64,000 nucleotides of DNA from an uncultured Bacilli bacterium (GCA_934725985.1 CAKVCX010000001.1:310001-374000); one strand, 5' to 3'. Positions 23,739 to 31,741 are shown, numbered from the stretch's first letter. Made by a program: numbers and translations. The notes: generated from the sequence alone by a model not told the origin.

Positions 23739-24827
23739 TTATAAATTAGTTTTTTTCCTTAAAAACATATAGGCGTCTTTAACAACCTTCCTATCGGAAT
23801 CAAAAGAAAGAACACGCATACAATCTTCTATGCCTAGCCAATAGGCATCGTTTACTTCAACTTTATCGACTTTGAATTCTTTTTCTTTGGCTAGTCCAAT
23901 AAAGAATACCACTTCTTTAAAAACGCCATCCTTAGGAGAATAAAAAATTGATTCCTTAAATCCATCAATAATGGAAACGTCTAAATTTATCTCTTCTTTT
24001 ATTTCTCTTTTAGCAGTAGCAATTTCATCCTTATCAAAATCTTCGACATGCCCTTTTGGAATCGAATAATGTCCTAAACCCATATGTTCGACTAATACTT
24101 TATTATCGTTAAAAACAACCGCACCACAAGATTTCTCTTGCTTCCCAAGAATAGAGGAAAGGGCAGTTACTTCATCATCTGTTAAACCGATATAATCAAA
24201 ATAATTTTCCAAATTACCATATATACTTAAAAATGTTTTATAAACATCTCGCAAATAATCAATATTTGGCATTAAAACAATATTTGGCACTTCAGGATGA
24301 TATTTTCTCGTATTTTCCGTCATTTTTGGCAAATATGGAAAAGAAGCCATATAATCGGCATTAATATCGTCAAAATCAACGCCGTTTAATAAAAGGAGCA
24401 TCATAACGAAGCAACCTGTTCTATCTTTTCCAGCCGTGCAATGAAATAACAAAGGCTTTTCTTCATTTAATATAGCTTTAAAAATATTCCTAGCTTTAAA
24501 AGGATCCTCTAGCATTTCTAGATAGCTAGAAATACCATCTTCATACGAAGTAGGAATCCTGCCGTTGCCATTGACTGGCAAATAAATTGTTTTAAATCTA
24601 TTATCTTTGCTTGTCGCATCAGGCAAATTTGCTTTCGCTTCATCATCGCGCAAATCAATGATAGTTTTTATTCCTAATGAGGCAATTTTATCAACATCAT
24701 TTTGGGTTGCATAAGATAAAGAAGCGGACCTATAAATAACTCCAAAGGAGGTTTCTCCATATCGACATTCATAACCGCCTAAATCGCGAAAGTTTTCTAT
24801 AGATTCAAAATTAATTCTTCTAGGCAT
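23739..24827 (-). CDS. Tyrosine phosphatase-Nudix hydrolase fusion
   Basis: A 362-residue two-domain protein. Residues ~5-225 resemble the DSP/tyrosine phosphatase family: NFRDLGGY, TIIDLRDDEA, then the P-loop HCTAGKDRTG with Cys130 and Arg136. Residues ~230-360 form a Nudix domain, with PKGHVE then REIKEE; the Nudix box has one extra residue before REIKEE and Asn in place of the usual Gly. The Nudix half looks like the Ap4A hydrolase type. Both active sites seem intact. The fusion suggests dephosphorylation of a signalling or dinucleotide substrate, but this is inference. A TAATAT box lies 6 bases from the ATG. Confidence 0.88.
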   Translation of the reverse strand: MPRRINFESIENFRDLGGYECRYGETSFGVIYRSASLSYATQNDVDKIASLGIKTIIDLRDDEAKANLPDATSKDNRFKTIYLPVNGNGRIPTSYEDGISSYLEMLEDPFKARNIFKAILNEEKPLLFHCTAGKDRTGCFVMMLLLLNGVDFDDINADYMASFPYLPKMTENTRKYHPEVPNIVLMPNIDYLRDVYKTFLSIYGNLENYFDYIGLTDDEVTALSSILGKQEKSCGAVVFNDNKVLVEHMGLGHYSIPKGHVEDFDKDEIATAKREIKEEINLDVSIIDGFKESIFYSPKDGVFKEVVFFIGLAKEKEFKVDKVEVNDAYWLGIEDCMRVLSFDSDRKVVKDAYMFLRKKTNL

Positions 24828-24833
24828 AAAAAA

Positions 24834-24839
24834 ATATTA
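24834..24839 (-). promoter_or_regulatory. -10 box of the phosphatase-Nudix gene (candidate leaderless)
   Basis: TAATAT lies 6 bases before the ATG, separated by a run of T, with no Shine-Dalgarno sequence. The -35 region is not strong. Confidence 0.4.
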
Positions 24840-24862
24840 CAACTTAATGGGTTATAAGAAAA

Positions 24863-24889
24863 TAAAAAAGAGCCAATATTACAGGCTCT
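24863..24889 (-). terminator. Rho-independent terminator of mscL
   Basis: On the minus strand AGAGCC and GGCTCT form a 6-bp stem around a 9-base loop, followed directly by TTTTTTATTTTC. It lies 19 bases after the mscL stop codon. Confidence 0.88.
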
Positions 24890-24907
24890 AATTCATTCAT
24901 GGTTCGA

Positions 24908-25591
24908 CTATTTTTTGCTATCTTCTTTTTTCATTTCCGCAAGAATGGCGGTCAATAGTTCTTCAGTTGTAGGTTTCTTTTCTTGTGGAGCTGGAGGAAG
25001 AGGTCTTTCTTCTGGATGGCGTTGATAGTACTCTTCTTGTAATTTTGCTTGATACTCCGCTTTGCGCTTAGTTAGGTATTTACTAACTTTAACGATAACA
25101 AATAGGGTTAAGGCGATAATCAAGAATGAAATAACGGCATTGATAAACGTGCCCCAGTCAATGAAAGCGGATTGCTTATAAACATAAGTCGTACCATGCA
25201 ATTCGTATAAGCCAAGAAGAGAATTTTTCCATTGAACGAAAGTATCGCTTTCCGCATTAATTGCAGCACCGGACTCTTGTGCAAACTCAATTACCTTGGC
25301 AGTTAATTCACCAGTTGAAAATTTTTGCCCAACAATGCCTTCTTGGGCTGGGTTAGATGCAGGCAAAACCGTAATTAAGCCTTTGATACCACCAGGAACG
25401 CCCCAAGTGCAAACGCTCATTAAAATGTTAACCAAAGCCGTAACAATTGCATTGAAGGCACCGCCGATAATGACACCAACTGCCATATCCAAAATATTCC
25501 CTCTAGTTATGAAAGCCTTAAATTCTGACCATAACGTCTTTGTTTTTTTAGTAAGGTTTTTACCCTCTTTGCTTATCTTTTCTTTTCCCAT
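24908..25591 (-). CDS. mscL: Large-conductance mechanosensitive channel with enlarged extracellular loop
   Basis: MscL opens under membrane tension to release solutes on osmotic downshock. FKAFITRGNILDMAVGVIIGGAFNAIVTALVNIL covers the amphipathic helix and TM1 (family pattern). TM2 is at residues ~143-170 (FINAVISFLIIALTLFVIVKV), and the C-terminal bundle helix TEELLTAILAEMKK is present. The protein has 227 residues against about 130-150, mostly because the loop between the two TM helices is about 85 residues. AAGGAG precedes the ATG. Confidence 0.95.
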   Translation of the reverse strand: MGKEKISKEGKNLTKKTKTLWSEFKAFITRGNILDMAVGVIIGGAFNAIVTALVNILMSVCTWGVPGGIKGLITVLPASNPAQEGIVGQKFSTGELTAKVIEFAQESGAAINAESDTFVQWKNSLLGLYELHGTTYVYKQSAFIDWGTFINAVISFLIIALTLFVIVKVSKYLTKRKAEYQAKLQEEYYQRHPEERPLPPAPQEKKPTTEELLTAILAEMKKEDSKK

Positions 25592-25614
25592 AAGATACTC
25601 CTTAAAGTGAAACT

Positions 25615-25643
25615 ATAATAGTTTTTATGCCGGTTAAGTTCAA
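25615..25643 (-). promoter_or_regulatory. Promoter of mscL
   Basis: TTGAAC (25638-25643) and TATTAT (25615-25620) are spaced by exactly 17 bases on the minus strand, with a conventional short leader and AAGGAG before the ATG. Confidence 0.7.
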
Positions 25644-25694
25644 GAGTGTGAAAAAGGCAGGTAAATACAATTCGTTATTTTATTTATTTTTAAG

Positions 25695-25723
25695 TTTACA
25701 AAAATAAACATAGAACGTATTCT
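25695..25723 (+). promoter_or_regulatory. Promoter of the CvpA-like gene (candidate leaderless)
   Basis: TTTACA (25695-25700) and TATTCT (25718-25723) are 17 bases apart. The -10 box is followed by only six bases (AAAAAC) before the ATG, so there is no room for a Shine-Dalgarno sequence. This is the clearest leaderless arrangement in the window. Confidence 0.65.
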
Positions 25724-25729
25724 AAAAAC

Positions 25730-26485
25730 ATGGAATTTGATTGGTTTACACTTGGATTTGCGTTGATTTTAGCCTTATCAGCGTTAATTGGGTTTCTAAA
25801 AGGCGGATTAAAAACATTAGTAAAGTTTGGGATATTGGCCCTTTCTATAATATTGGCTTTATCTCTTTGCGATGCATTTTCTCCAATATTTAAAAATGGA
25901 CAAGTAGGAGAGTATTTTTACAATTTCATTTTCAACAAAATCGGAGATGCCTATCCTGAAGCTAATAAAGATCAATTGTCTGCATTAATAAAAAGCGAAG
26001 CCGGACAATCTATCATTTTAGAAGCCTATACAAAAGCAGGTATACCCAACTCATTAAGAGAAATCTTTACGAAGGAAATTATGTCGGTTGCAGATAGCAA
26101 TATCACGGTTAATGTTGGAGATGTGATTGCTTCAACCGCTTCTAGTTACATTTGCCTGGGTCTTGCTTTTATTTGTATTTTATTAGGAAGTCTAATTGTT
26201 CTATTTGTTATATATTTCATAATAGTACTTATATTTAAGCTCGCGAATAAGAAGCCTAGCTTAATATCAAGGATAATCGGGATCTGCATGGGGCTAATTC
26301 AAGCCATTGCCATTTGTTGGTGCATAAGTTTATTTGCTAATTTTGCTCTAGCGTCTAACAACAACATCTCTGAAATCATTTCGAAAATGATAAAAATAGA
26401 AGACCCAAATTATTGGAGTTTAGGCAAGTGGATGATTCAAACCGACTTAGGGTATTCCTGGATCATGGGATTAGTATTGAAATAA
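25730..26485 (+). CDS. CvpA-like membrane protein
   Basis: A 251-residue protein with a pair of N-terminal TM helices (WFTLGFALILALSALIGFLKGGLKTLVKFGIL in pattern) typical of the CvpA family. A soluble middle of about 80 residues follows, then three or more further helices. CvpA-like proteins are linked to envelope functions and colicin V export, but the role is poorly defined. It stands alone and ends in a strong terminator. Confidence 0.7.
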   Translation: MEFDWFTLGFALILALSALIGFLKGGLKTLVKFGILALSIILALSLCDAFSPIFKNGQVGEYFYNFIFNKIGDAYPEANKDQLSALIKSEAGQSIILEAYTKAGIPNSLREIFTKEIMSVADSNITVNVGDVIASTASSYICLGLAFICILLGSLIVLFVIYFIIVLIFKLANKKPSLISRIIGICMGLIQAIAICWCISLFANFALASNNNISEIISKMIKIEDPNYWSLGKWMIQTDLGYSWIMGLVLK

Positions 26486-26502
26486 ATAAAATAACAAGAA
26501 TG

Positions 26503-26528
26503 CGTGTATTAAAAATACACGTTTTTTT
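26503..26528 (+). terminator. Rho-independent terminator of the CvpA-like gene
   Basis: CGTGTAT and ATACACG form a 7-bp stem around TTAAA-type loop bases, followed by TTTTTTT. It lies 17 bases after the stop codon. Confidence 0.9.
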
Positions 26529-26701
26529 ATTTTATTAATTGTAATAAAAACTACGGTCTTTTCATTTATTTTTACTTTTTTTCATACACTGTCACAAAAA
26601 TAAAATACCTAATTTGAATTTTAAATTAAAAATACCCCTAATAATCTACTAAATTCCTTAATTTTCTTTCGATAAATCCTTTATATTTTATTAATAAAAT
26701 A

Positions 26702-26731
26702 TTTTCAAGTGGTTATTTAAATAATTATAAA
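26702..26731 (+). promoter_or_regulatory. Candidate promoter of nrdD
   Basis: TTTTCA (26702-26707) and TATAAA (26726-26731) are 18 bases apart, giving a transcript start near 26738 and a leader of about 157 bases. The AT-rich stretch 26529-26700 upstream holds no gene; no NrdR box could be recognised there. Confidence 0.45.
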
Positions 26732-26773
26732 AGTCAGAGAGCATATCAGTTTGCATTTTAAAAAAGGTCAATT

Positions 26774-26809
26774 ATGATTATCGGGCAAGGTCCTAGATGG
26801 GGACCATAG
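26774..26809 (+). CDS. Short upstream ORF in the nrdD leader (11 codons)
   Basis: An ATG preceded by AAAGG at a spacing of 6 opens a frame encoding MIIGQGPRWGP and then TAG. The context AAGG-TCAATT-ATG is almost the same as that of nrdD itself (AAGGG-TCAATAT-ATG). The last codons overlap the 5' arms of two competing RNA stems. A peptide ending Trp-Gly-Pro-stop could slow termination, as TnaC does at its Pro codon, but that is analogy only. Confidence 0.45.
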   Translation: MIIGQGPRWGP

Positions 26810-26859
26810 CGTTTCAAAAAAACTATCATCTTCTAAGAGTGTTTTTACTACCCCCATCT
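26789..26859 (+). promoter_or_regulatory. Mutually exclusive RNA stems in the nrdD leader
   Basis: GGTCC (26789-26793) can pair with GGACC (26801-26805) in a local hairpin. AGATGGGG (26795-26802), which overlaps both the loop and the second arm, can instead pair perfectly over 8 bp with CCCCATCT (26852-26859). Ribosomes on the short upstream ORF would cover the first arms. No U-tract follows, so control of translation or RNA stability is more likely than termination. Confidence 0.45.
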
Positions 26860-26894
26860 TTAAAAACTTGTGTTCTATTAGGAAGGGTCAATAT

Positions 26895-29270
26895 ATGTTG
26901 CAAGTAAAGAAAAGAAATGGAAATCTAGTTCCGTTTGATTTGAAGAAAATCGAAGATGCCATGTCGAAAGCTTTTTCGGCTGAGCATAAAGAAGTTACTT
27001 CAGATGTTATCGAATTATTGGCGTTAAGAGTAGCGTCCAATATTACAAACAAAATCAAAAATGAAGTTGTTACAGTTGAGGATATCCAAGACTCCGTCGA
27101 AATCGTTTTAATACAGACAGGCTTTGTCGAAGTTGCCAAATCCTATATGGATTATAGAACTAAAAGAGCCGCCATTAGGCAAGTCAAGACAACTACTTTG
27201 GATTTTAAGAATGTGGTAGATTCTTATTTAAAAGTAGCCGACTGGCGCGTCAAAGAAAATTCAACCGTCACTTACTCAGTCGGTGGCTTGATTTTATCTA
27301 ATTCTGGAGCCGTTACAGCCAACTACTGGCTATCAGAAGTCTATGATAAAGAAATCGCAGATGCCCATAGAAACGCCGATATTCACATCCATGATTTATC
27401 AATGCTAACCGGATATTGTGCCGGCTGGAGCTTAAAACAACTAATAAAGGAAGGCTTAGGCGGAGTTCCTGGAAAAATCACTTCCGCTCCCGCTCGCCAT
27501 TTGATGACCCTATGCAACCAAATGGTCAACTTCCTTGGCATCATGCAAAACGAATGGGCAGGTGCGCAGGCTTTCTCCTCTTTTGACACCTATCTTGCCC
27601 CGTTTGTTAAAAATGACCATTTAACATATAAAGAAGTCAAGCAATGCATCCAATCCTTTATATTCGGCGTTAATACCCCTTCTAGATGGGGCACTCAGTC
27701 TCCATTTACTAACATCACCTTAGACTGGACAGTTCCAGATGATATGGTCAACATGCCTGCTATAGTTGGTGGAAAGGAAATGGATTTCACCTATGGCGAT
27801 TGCAAAGAGGAAATGGCCATGGTCAACAAAGCCTTCATAGAAACGATGATTGAAGGCGATGCTGAAGGTAGAGGGTTCCAATATCCTATCCCAACTTATT
27901 CAATAACCAAAGATTTCGATTGGTCCGATAACGAAAACAACCGTTTGCTGTTCACGATGACTGCCAAATATGGCACTCCATACTTCTCTAACTACATCAA
28001 TAGCGACATGAAACCAAGCGATGTTAGGTCCATGTGCTGCCGTTTAAGACTAGACTTAAGAGAATTAAGAAAGAAATCTGGTGGATATTTCGGCTCAGGC
28101 GAATCAACCGGATCTATAGGCGTTGTTACAATAAACATGCCTCGCATTGCTTATCTAGCTACCTCAAAAGAAGATTTCTATGAAAGATTAGATAAACTAA
28201 TGGACATTTCGGCTAGATCGTTAAAGATTAAACGTGATACAGTTACCAAACTACTTGAAGCCGGACTATACCCATATACCAAGCATTATCTAGGCTCGTT
28301 TAAAAATCATTTCTCAACCATTGGTTTAGTCGGCATGAATGAAGCTTGCTTGAACGCTAGATGGATTAAAAAAGATTTGACAAACAAGGACGCTCAAGAT
28401 TTCACCGTTGAAGTCCTCAACCACATGAGAGAACGCCTTTCCGATTATCAAGAGAAGTATGGCGATCTTTATAATCTTGAAGCAACCCCGGCTGAATCAA
28501 CAGCATACCGTTTAGCAAAACATGATAAGAAGAGATATCCGGATATCATCACGGCTTCTAGTAATGACGAAACGCCATATTATACAAACTCTTCCCATTT
28601 GCCAGTCGGCTTTACATCAGACATCTTCGAAGCTTTAGATATCGAAGACCAATTCCAAACCCTATACACTTCAGGAACGGTATTCCATGCATTCTTAGGT
28701 CAGCGTTTGCCAAACTGGGAATCTTGCATGAAATTAGTAAGAAAAATCGCTGAAAATTATAAGTTACCTTACTATACGATGTCCCCAACCTATTCCATCT
28801 GCGCAGACCATGGTTATATAACCGGCGAACAATGGACTTGTCCAAAATGTGGAAAAGAAACCGAAGTATATTCCAGAATCACTGGCTACTATAGGCCTGT
28901 TAAAAACTGGAACGCCGGTAAAACACAAGAATTCAAGCAAAGAAAAACCTATGTCTTGAAAAAAGGTGAAGAGCCACATCAAAACGAGTCATGTTGTTGC
29001 CATATAGAAGAAGCGAAAGAAACTCCAAAAGTAACCGAGCCACTTCTATTCACCTCACCTACTTGCCCAAATTGCAAAGTTGCCAAAATGCTACTTGATA
29101 AATCCAAAATGAATTATAAGCAAATAGACGCTACAGAAAATGTCGAACTAACAAAATCATTTGGAATCAAGCAAGCTCCGACTCTTCTAATTCCAAATGG
29201 GGAAGATTATAAGGTTTATGACAACGTTTCATTAATAAAAGGCTATCTAGAATCGACCAAAATGAATTAA
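26895..29270 (+). CDS. nrdD: Anaerobic ribonucleoside-triphosphate reductase with C-terminal glutaredoxin-like domain
   Basis: Class III reductase making dNTPs without oxygen. Residues ~1-95 are an ATP-cone. The barrel contains SMCCRLRLDLRELR with the active-site cysteine. Near the C-terminus are a zinc site (CADHGYI and CPKCGKE) and the glycyl radical loop RITGYYRPVKNWN (Gly ~664). Residues ~715-791 add a thioredoxin-fold domain, PLLFTSPTCPNCKVAKMLL with a CPNC redox pair and QAPTLL, which standard NrdD lacks. A CCC cluster (~700) sits in the linker. The ATG at 26895 has an AAGGG site; an earlier in-frame TTG is rejected. trxB and nrdG follow. Confidence 0.96.
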   Translation: MLQVKKRNGNLVPFDLKKIEDAMSKAFSAEHKEVTSDVIELLALRVASNITNKIKNEVVTVEDIQDSVEIVLIQTGFVEVAKSYMDYRTKRAAIRQVKTTTLDFKNVVDSYLKVADWRVKENSTVTYSVGGLILSNSGAVTANYWLSEVYDKEIADAHRNADIHIHDLSMLTGYCAGWSLKQLIKEGLGGVPGKITSAPARHLMTLCNQMVNFLGIMQNEWAGAQAFSSFDTYLAPFVKNDHLTYKEVKQCIQSFIFGVNTPSRWGTQSPFTNITLDWTVPDDMVNMPAIVGGKEMDFTYGDCKEEMAMVNKAFIETMIEGDAEGRGFQYPIPTYSITKDFDWSDNENNRLLFTMTAKYGTPYFSNYINSDMKPSDVRSMCCRLRLDLRELRKKSGGYFGSGESTGSIGVVTINMPRIAYLATSKEDFYERLDKLMDISARSLKIKRDTVTKLLEAGLYPYTKHYLGSFKNHFSTIGLVGMNEACLNARWIKKDLTNKDAQDFTVEVLNHMRERLSDYQEKYGDLYNLEATPAESTAYRLAKHDKKRYPDIITASSNDETPYYTNSSHLPVGFTSDIFEALDIEDQFQTLYTSGTVFHAFLGQRLPNWESCMKLVRKIAENYKLPYYTMSPTYSICADHGYITGEQWTCPKCGKETEVYSRITGYYRPVKNWNAGKTQEFKQRKTYVLKKGEEPHQNESCCCHIEEAKETPKVTEPLLFTSPTCPNCKVAKMLLDKSKMNYKQIDATENVELTKSFGIKQAPTLLIPNGEDYKVYDNVSLIKGYLESTKMN

Positions 29271-29297
29271 AATAAAGGCTCAAGACGAGCCTTTATT
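29271..29297 (+). terminator. Terminator-like hairpin after nrdD
   Basis: AATAAAGGCTC and GAGCCTTTATT form an 11-bp stem around AAGAC, one base after the nrdD stop codon, followed by a T-rich but interrupted tract. Read-through into trxB is possible. Confidence 0.7.
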
Positions 29298-29318
29298 TAT
29301 TATTAGAAGGAAGAAAAC

Positions 29319-30230
29319 ATGTTTGATACGATAATCATTGGTGCCGGGCCTGCCGGCATGAGCGCAGCCCTATATTTACTAAGAGAAAATAAAAAAGTCT
29401 TATTGCTAGAAAAAGAAACAATAGGAGGACAGATTGCCGAATCTCCTCGTTTAGAAAATTACCCATCCATAAAAGAGATTTCTGGATTGGATTTTTCAAA
29501 CAATTTATTTGATCAAATAACAAGCCTCGGCGTGGAATTTGATTTAGACGAAGTCGCTTCAGTTCAAAAATTAGAAGAAAAGCATTTCCTAGTAAAAACA
29601 AAATATTCTGAATATGAAGGCAAATCGATAATAATCGCGACAGGTTGTAAGCATAGAAAACTAGGTCTAGAAAACGAAGATAAACTAATAGGCCACGGGA
29701 TTAGTTACTGCGCAGTATGCGACGGGGCTTTCTATAAAGAGAAAGACGTTATTTTAATCGGAGATGCAAATACGGCTTTACAATACGCTATAAGTTTATC
29801 CTCAACATGCAATAAAGTTACAATAGCAACCTTGTTTGATAAATTTTTCGCTGACAAAATACTAATTGATAAATTAAAAGAATTAAAAAATATTACTATT
29901 TTTCATAATTTATCTTCAAAAAAATTAATTGGAGAAAACGAACTTCAAGCCATTGAATTTGTCAACACAAAGACAAATGAAATAGTAACAATTCCAGCCG
30001 ATGGAGCATTTATTGCCATAGGCCAAGTCCCAGACAATGAAAAATTTGCCAACTTAGTAGACCTAGAAAATGGATTTATTTTAGTAGATGAAAACAAGCA
30101 GACAAAGACAAAAGGGGTATTTGCTGTTGGAGATTGTATTAAAAAGAAAATTCGTCAAGTAATTACCGCCACTAGCGACGGAGCTATAGCGGCCCTAACA
30201 AGCGCTAGATATATCGATAATCTAAACTAA
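29319..30230 (+). CDS. trxB: Thioredoxin reductase
   Basis: Flavoenzyme of 303 residues passing electrons from NADPH to thioredoxin or glutaredoxin-like partners. The FAD motif GAGPAGMSAALYLL is at the N-terminus, the redox centre is CAVCDG (usually CATCDG), the NADPH segment is VILIGDANTALQYAISL, and GVFAVGDC closes the FAD site. GAAGGAAG precedes the ATG. Its position directly after the NrdD-glutaredoxin fusion suggests that the fused domain is a substrate. It overlaps the convergent nrdG by 4 bases. Confidence 0.95.
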   Translation: MFDTIIIGAGPAGMSAALYLLRENKKVLLLEKETIGGQIAESPRLENYPSIKEISGLDFSNNLFDQITSLGVEFDLDEVASVQKLEEKHFLVKTKYSEYEGKSIIIATGCKHRKLGLENEDKLIGHGISYCAVCDGAFYKEKDVILIGDANTALQYAISLSSTCNKVTIATLFDKFFADKILIDKLKELKNITIFHNLSSKKLIGENELQAIEFVNTKTNEIVTIPADGAFIAIGQVPDNEKFANLVDLENGFILVDENKQTKTKGVFAVGDCIKKKIRQVITATSDGAIAALTSARYIDNLN

Positions 30231-30925
30231 TCATCGTATCCCCTAAGGGAAACTTGGGGGATATATTTTTTTAATATTTTAGAAAAACTCTTTGCTTTTT
30301 CTAAAGGCACTTCATGTAAACCGTGTTGGATACAGTTTTCGCTATCGACATAATGTTGCAAGAAATATCTTTTAGCGCCTTTTATCCACTTGCCTATTTC
30401 TTCAATCTCTTTTTCAGTATGAAATTCATCAATTAAAGTAGTCCTGAATTCATAATCGAAGGAGGAATTTAGCAAAAAATCAACCGACTCCTCAATTAAA
30501 GAAAGATCATAATTAGGAGCTCCGATTGTCTTGCCATAACTTAATTTCGAGTTTTTGATATCCATTGCTATGTAATCAACTAAATGCTTTTCTAATAATG
30601 ACTTCATAATTAAAGGATTAGACCCATTCGTATCTAGCTTTACTTTATAATTTAGCGACTTTATAAAGATAAGTTTTTCCTCTAAGTCATTCATTAATGT
30701 AGGCTCTCCGCCGGAAATACAAACGGCATCCAAAACACCTTGCCTTTTAATTAAATAATCTTTAATTTCTTCAAAAGGAATCTTACTAGTTTCATAAGGG
30801 CGAAGAACCAAGTCGCCATTATGGCAAAATGGGCATTTAAAATTGCAACCAGAAGTAAATAAGGTCGTTGTTATATTGTCATCATAATCGACCAAGGAAA
30901 GTTTTTCCCAACCTGAAAAATCCAT
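30227..30925 (-). CDS. nrdG: Anaerobic ribonucleotide reductase activating enzyme
   Basis: Radical SAM enzyme that generates the glycyl radical on NrdD. The cluster motif is CNFKCPFC near residue 28, and SGGEPTLM is the SAM-binding GGE motif. LDTNGSNP follows as in activases. At 232 residues it is longer than E. coli NrdG (about 154) and resembles the NrdG2/pyruvate formate-lyase activase-like subtype. It is transcribed towards trxB from a promoter that overlaps a terminator palindrome, with a -10 box 6 bases from the ATG. Confidence 0.93.
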   Translation of the reverse strand: MDFSGWEKLSLVDYDDNITTTLFTSGCNFKCPFCHNGDLVLRPYETSKIPFEEIKDYLIKRQGVLDAVCISGGEPTLMNDLEEKLIFIKSLNYKVKLDTNGSNPLIMKSLLEKHLVDYIAMDIKNSKLSYGKTIGAPNYDLSLIEESVDFLLNSSFDYEFRTTLIDEFHTEKEIEEIGKWIKGAKRYFLQHYVDSENCIQHGLHEVPLEKAKSFSKILKKYIPQVSLRGYDD

Positions 30926-30931
30926 ACTTAA

Positions 30932-30961
30932 ATTTTATATCCTTAAAAGAAAAGGGGTCAA
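30932..30961 (-). promoter_or_regulatory. Promoter of nrdG (candidate leaderless)
   Basis: TTGACC (30956-30961) and TAAAAT (30932-30937) are 18 bases apart on the minus strand; a TATAAA two bases upstream gives 16. The ATG follows 6 bases after TAAAAT. The -35 box lies inside the terminator palindrome of the upstream gene. Confidence 0.6.
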
Positions 30962-30972
30962 TAATTGACCCC
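30947..30972 (-). terminator. Terminator palindrome overlapping the nrdG -35 box
   Basis: GGGGTCAAT-A-ATTGACCCC (30954-30972) is a perfect 9-bp inverted repeat, followed on the minus strand by TTTTCTTTT. It would end transcription of the two membrane protein genes. Because TTGACC is part of it, a protein bound to the palindrome could also control nrdG. Confidence 0.8.
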
Positions 30973-30991
30973 AAATTATGATTATATTTCT

Positions 30992-31720
30992 TTATTCCTC
31001 GGTTTTCTCATCATGAGACGGAGCTTCTTCTACCTCTGTTGTTATAGCGTCTTTATGTTCATCTTCTTTTGCATTGTCGCCATCCCCATTAACGAAGTTT
31101 TCCACATGTTTTTCAACCTTTTTAACTTTCCTTAAAAAAGAGATGGTTAAATAGAAAAGCAAGGCTCCGCTAAAGATCAAGGCTATGCCCATAACGATAA
31201 AGAAGAACATTCTAACGTTTTCGCCATTTGTTAAATAGACAATAGCCAATATACCTAAAGCAATAGATAAAGCGGCTATGACAATATAAGAAATATTAAC
31301 ACCAAGACTTTGTACTTTTTTTACAATATATATAATTGCATATAAAGCCATTATGGTCCCTAATACAATCAAAAATATTCCAATGAACAAACCAATAAAC
31401 TTAAAGATAATCTCGGCTTGTGAGAAATTATTTTGAAGCCATATAAGCCCGACGCCAAGAGAAAGCTCAGCCGTTCCAGTTAAAGCAGCGGCATAATCGG
31501 TTTTCACTAAACTCATGCTGCCAACTGTAAAAACGCTTAAAACGTTAAGCAATAAACGCAAAGAAGCGTCAACAATAACCAAAATGGCAACAATTAAAAT
31601 ACAGGTAGCCTGGAAATCACTATTTCTAGAATAAGCGCAGAACAAAGAACCGCCGACAATCAAAATCAACGCTTCAACTACATTCCAAATAGTCCAACCA
31701 ATTTTTCCTTTTCTAAACAT
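30992..31720 (-). CDS. Hypothetical membrane protein (tandem paralogue 2)
   Basis: A 242-residue protein with about six or seven hydrophobic helices and a charged, acidic C-terminal tail of ~45 residues (EDEHKD, EEAPSHDEKTEE). The plan, a basic N-terminus, an IWN-V/Y-EA-LLI first helix and paired helices, resembles HdeD/DUF308-type repeats, but assignment is uncertain. The ATG at 31720 has GGAGG 8 bases upstream; a TTG 15 bases earlier overlaps that SD and is rejected. It is a diverged duplicate of the upstream gene. Confidence 0.72.
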   Translation of the reverse strand: MFRKGKIGWTIWNVVEALILIVGGSLFCAYSRNSDFQATCILIVAILVIVDASLRLLLNVLSVFTVGSMSLVKTDYAAALTGTAELSLGVGLIWLQNNFSQAEIIFKFIGLFIGIFLIVLGTIMALYAIIYIVKKVQSLGVNISYIVIAALSIALGILAIVYLTNGENVRMFFFIVMGIALIFSGALLFYLTISFLRKVKKVEKHVENFVNGDGDNAKEDEHKDAITTEVEEAPSHDEKTEE

Positions 31721-31741
31721 TTTTCTATCCTCCAATTAGCT

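Noticed and set aside
26530..26894. Known riboswitch (purine/2'-deoxyguanosine, cobalamin, tetrahydrofolate) or NrdR box upstream of nrdD
   Set aside because: None of the conserved cores of these elements could be found; only the short ORF and competing stems are supported.
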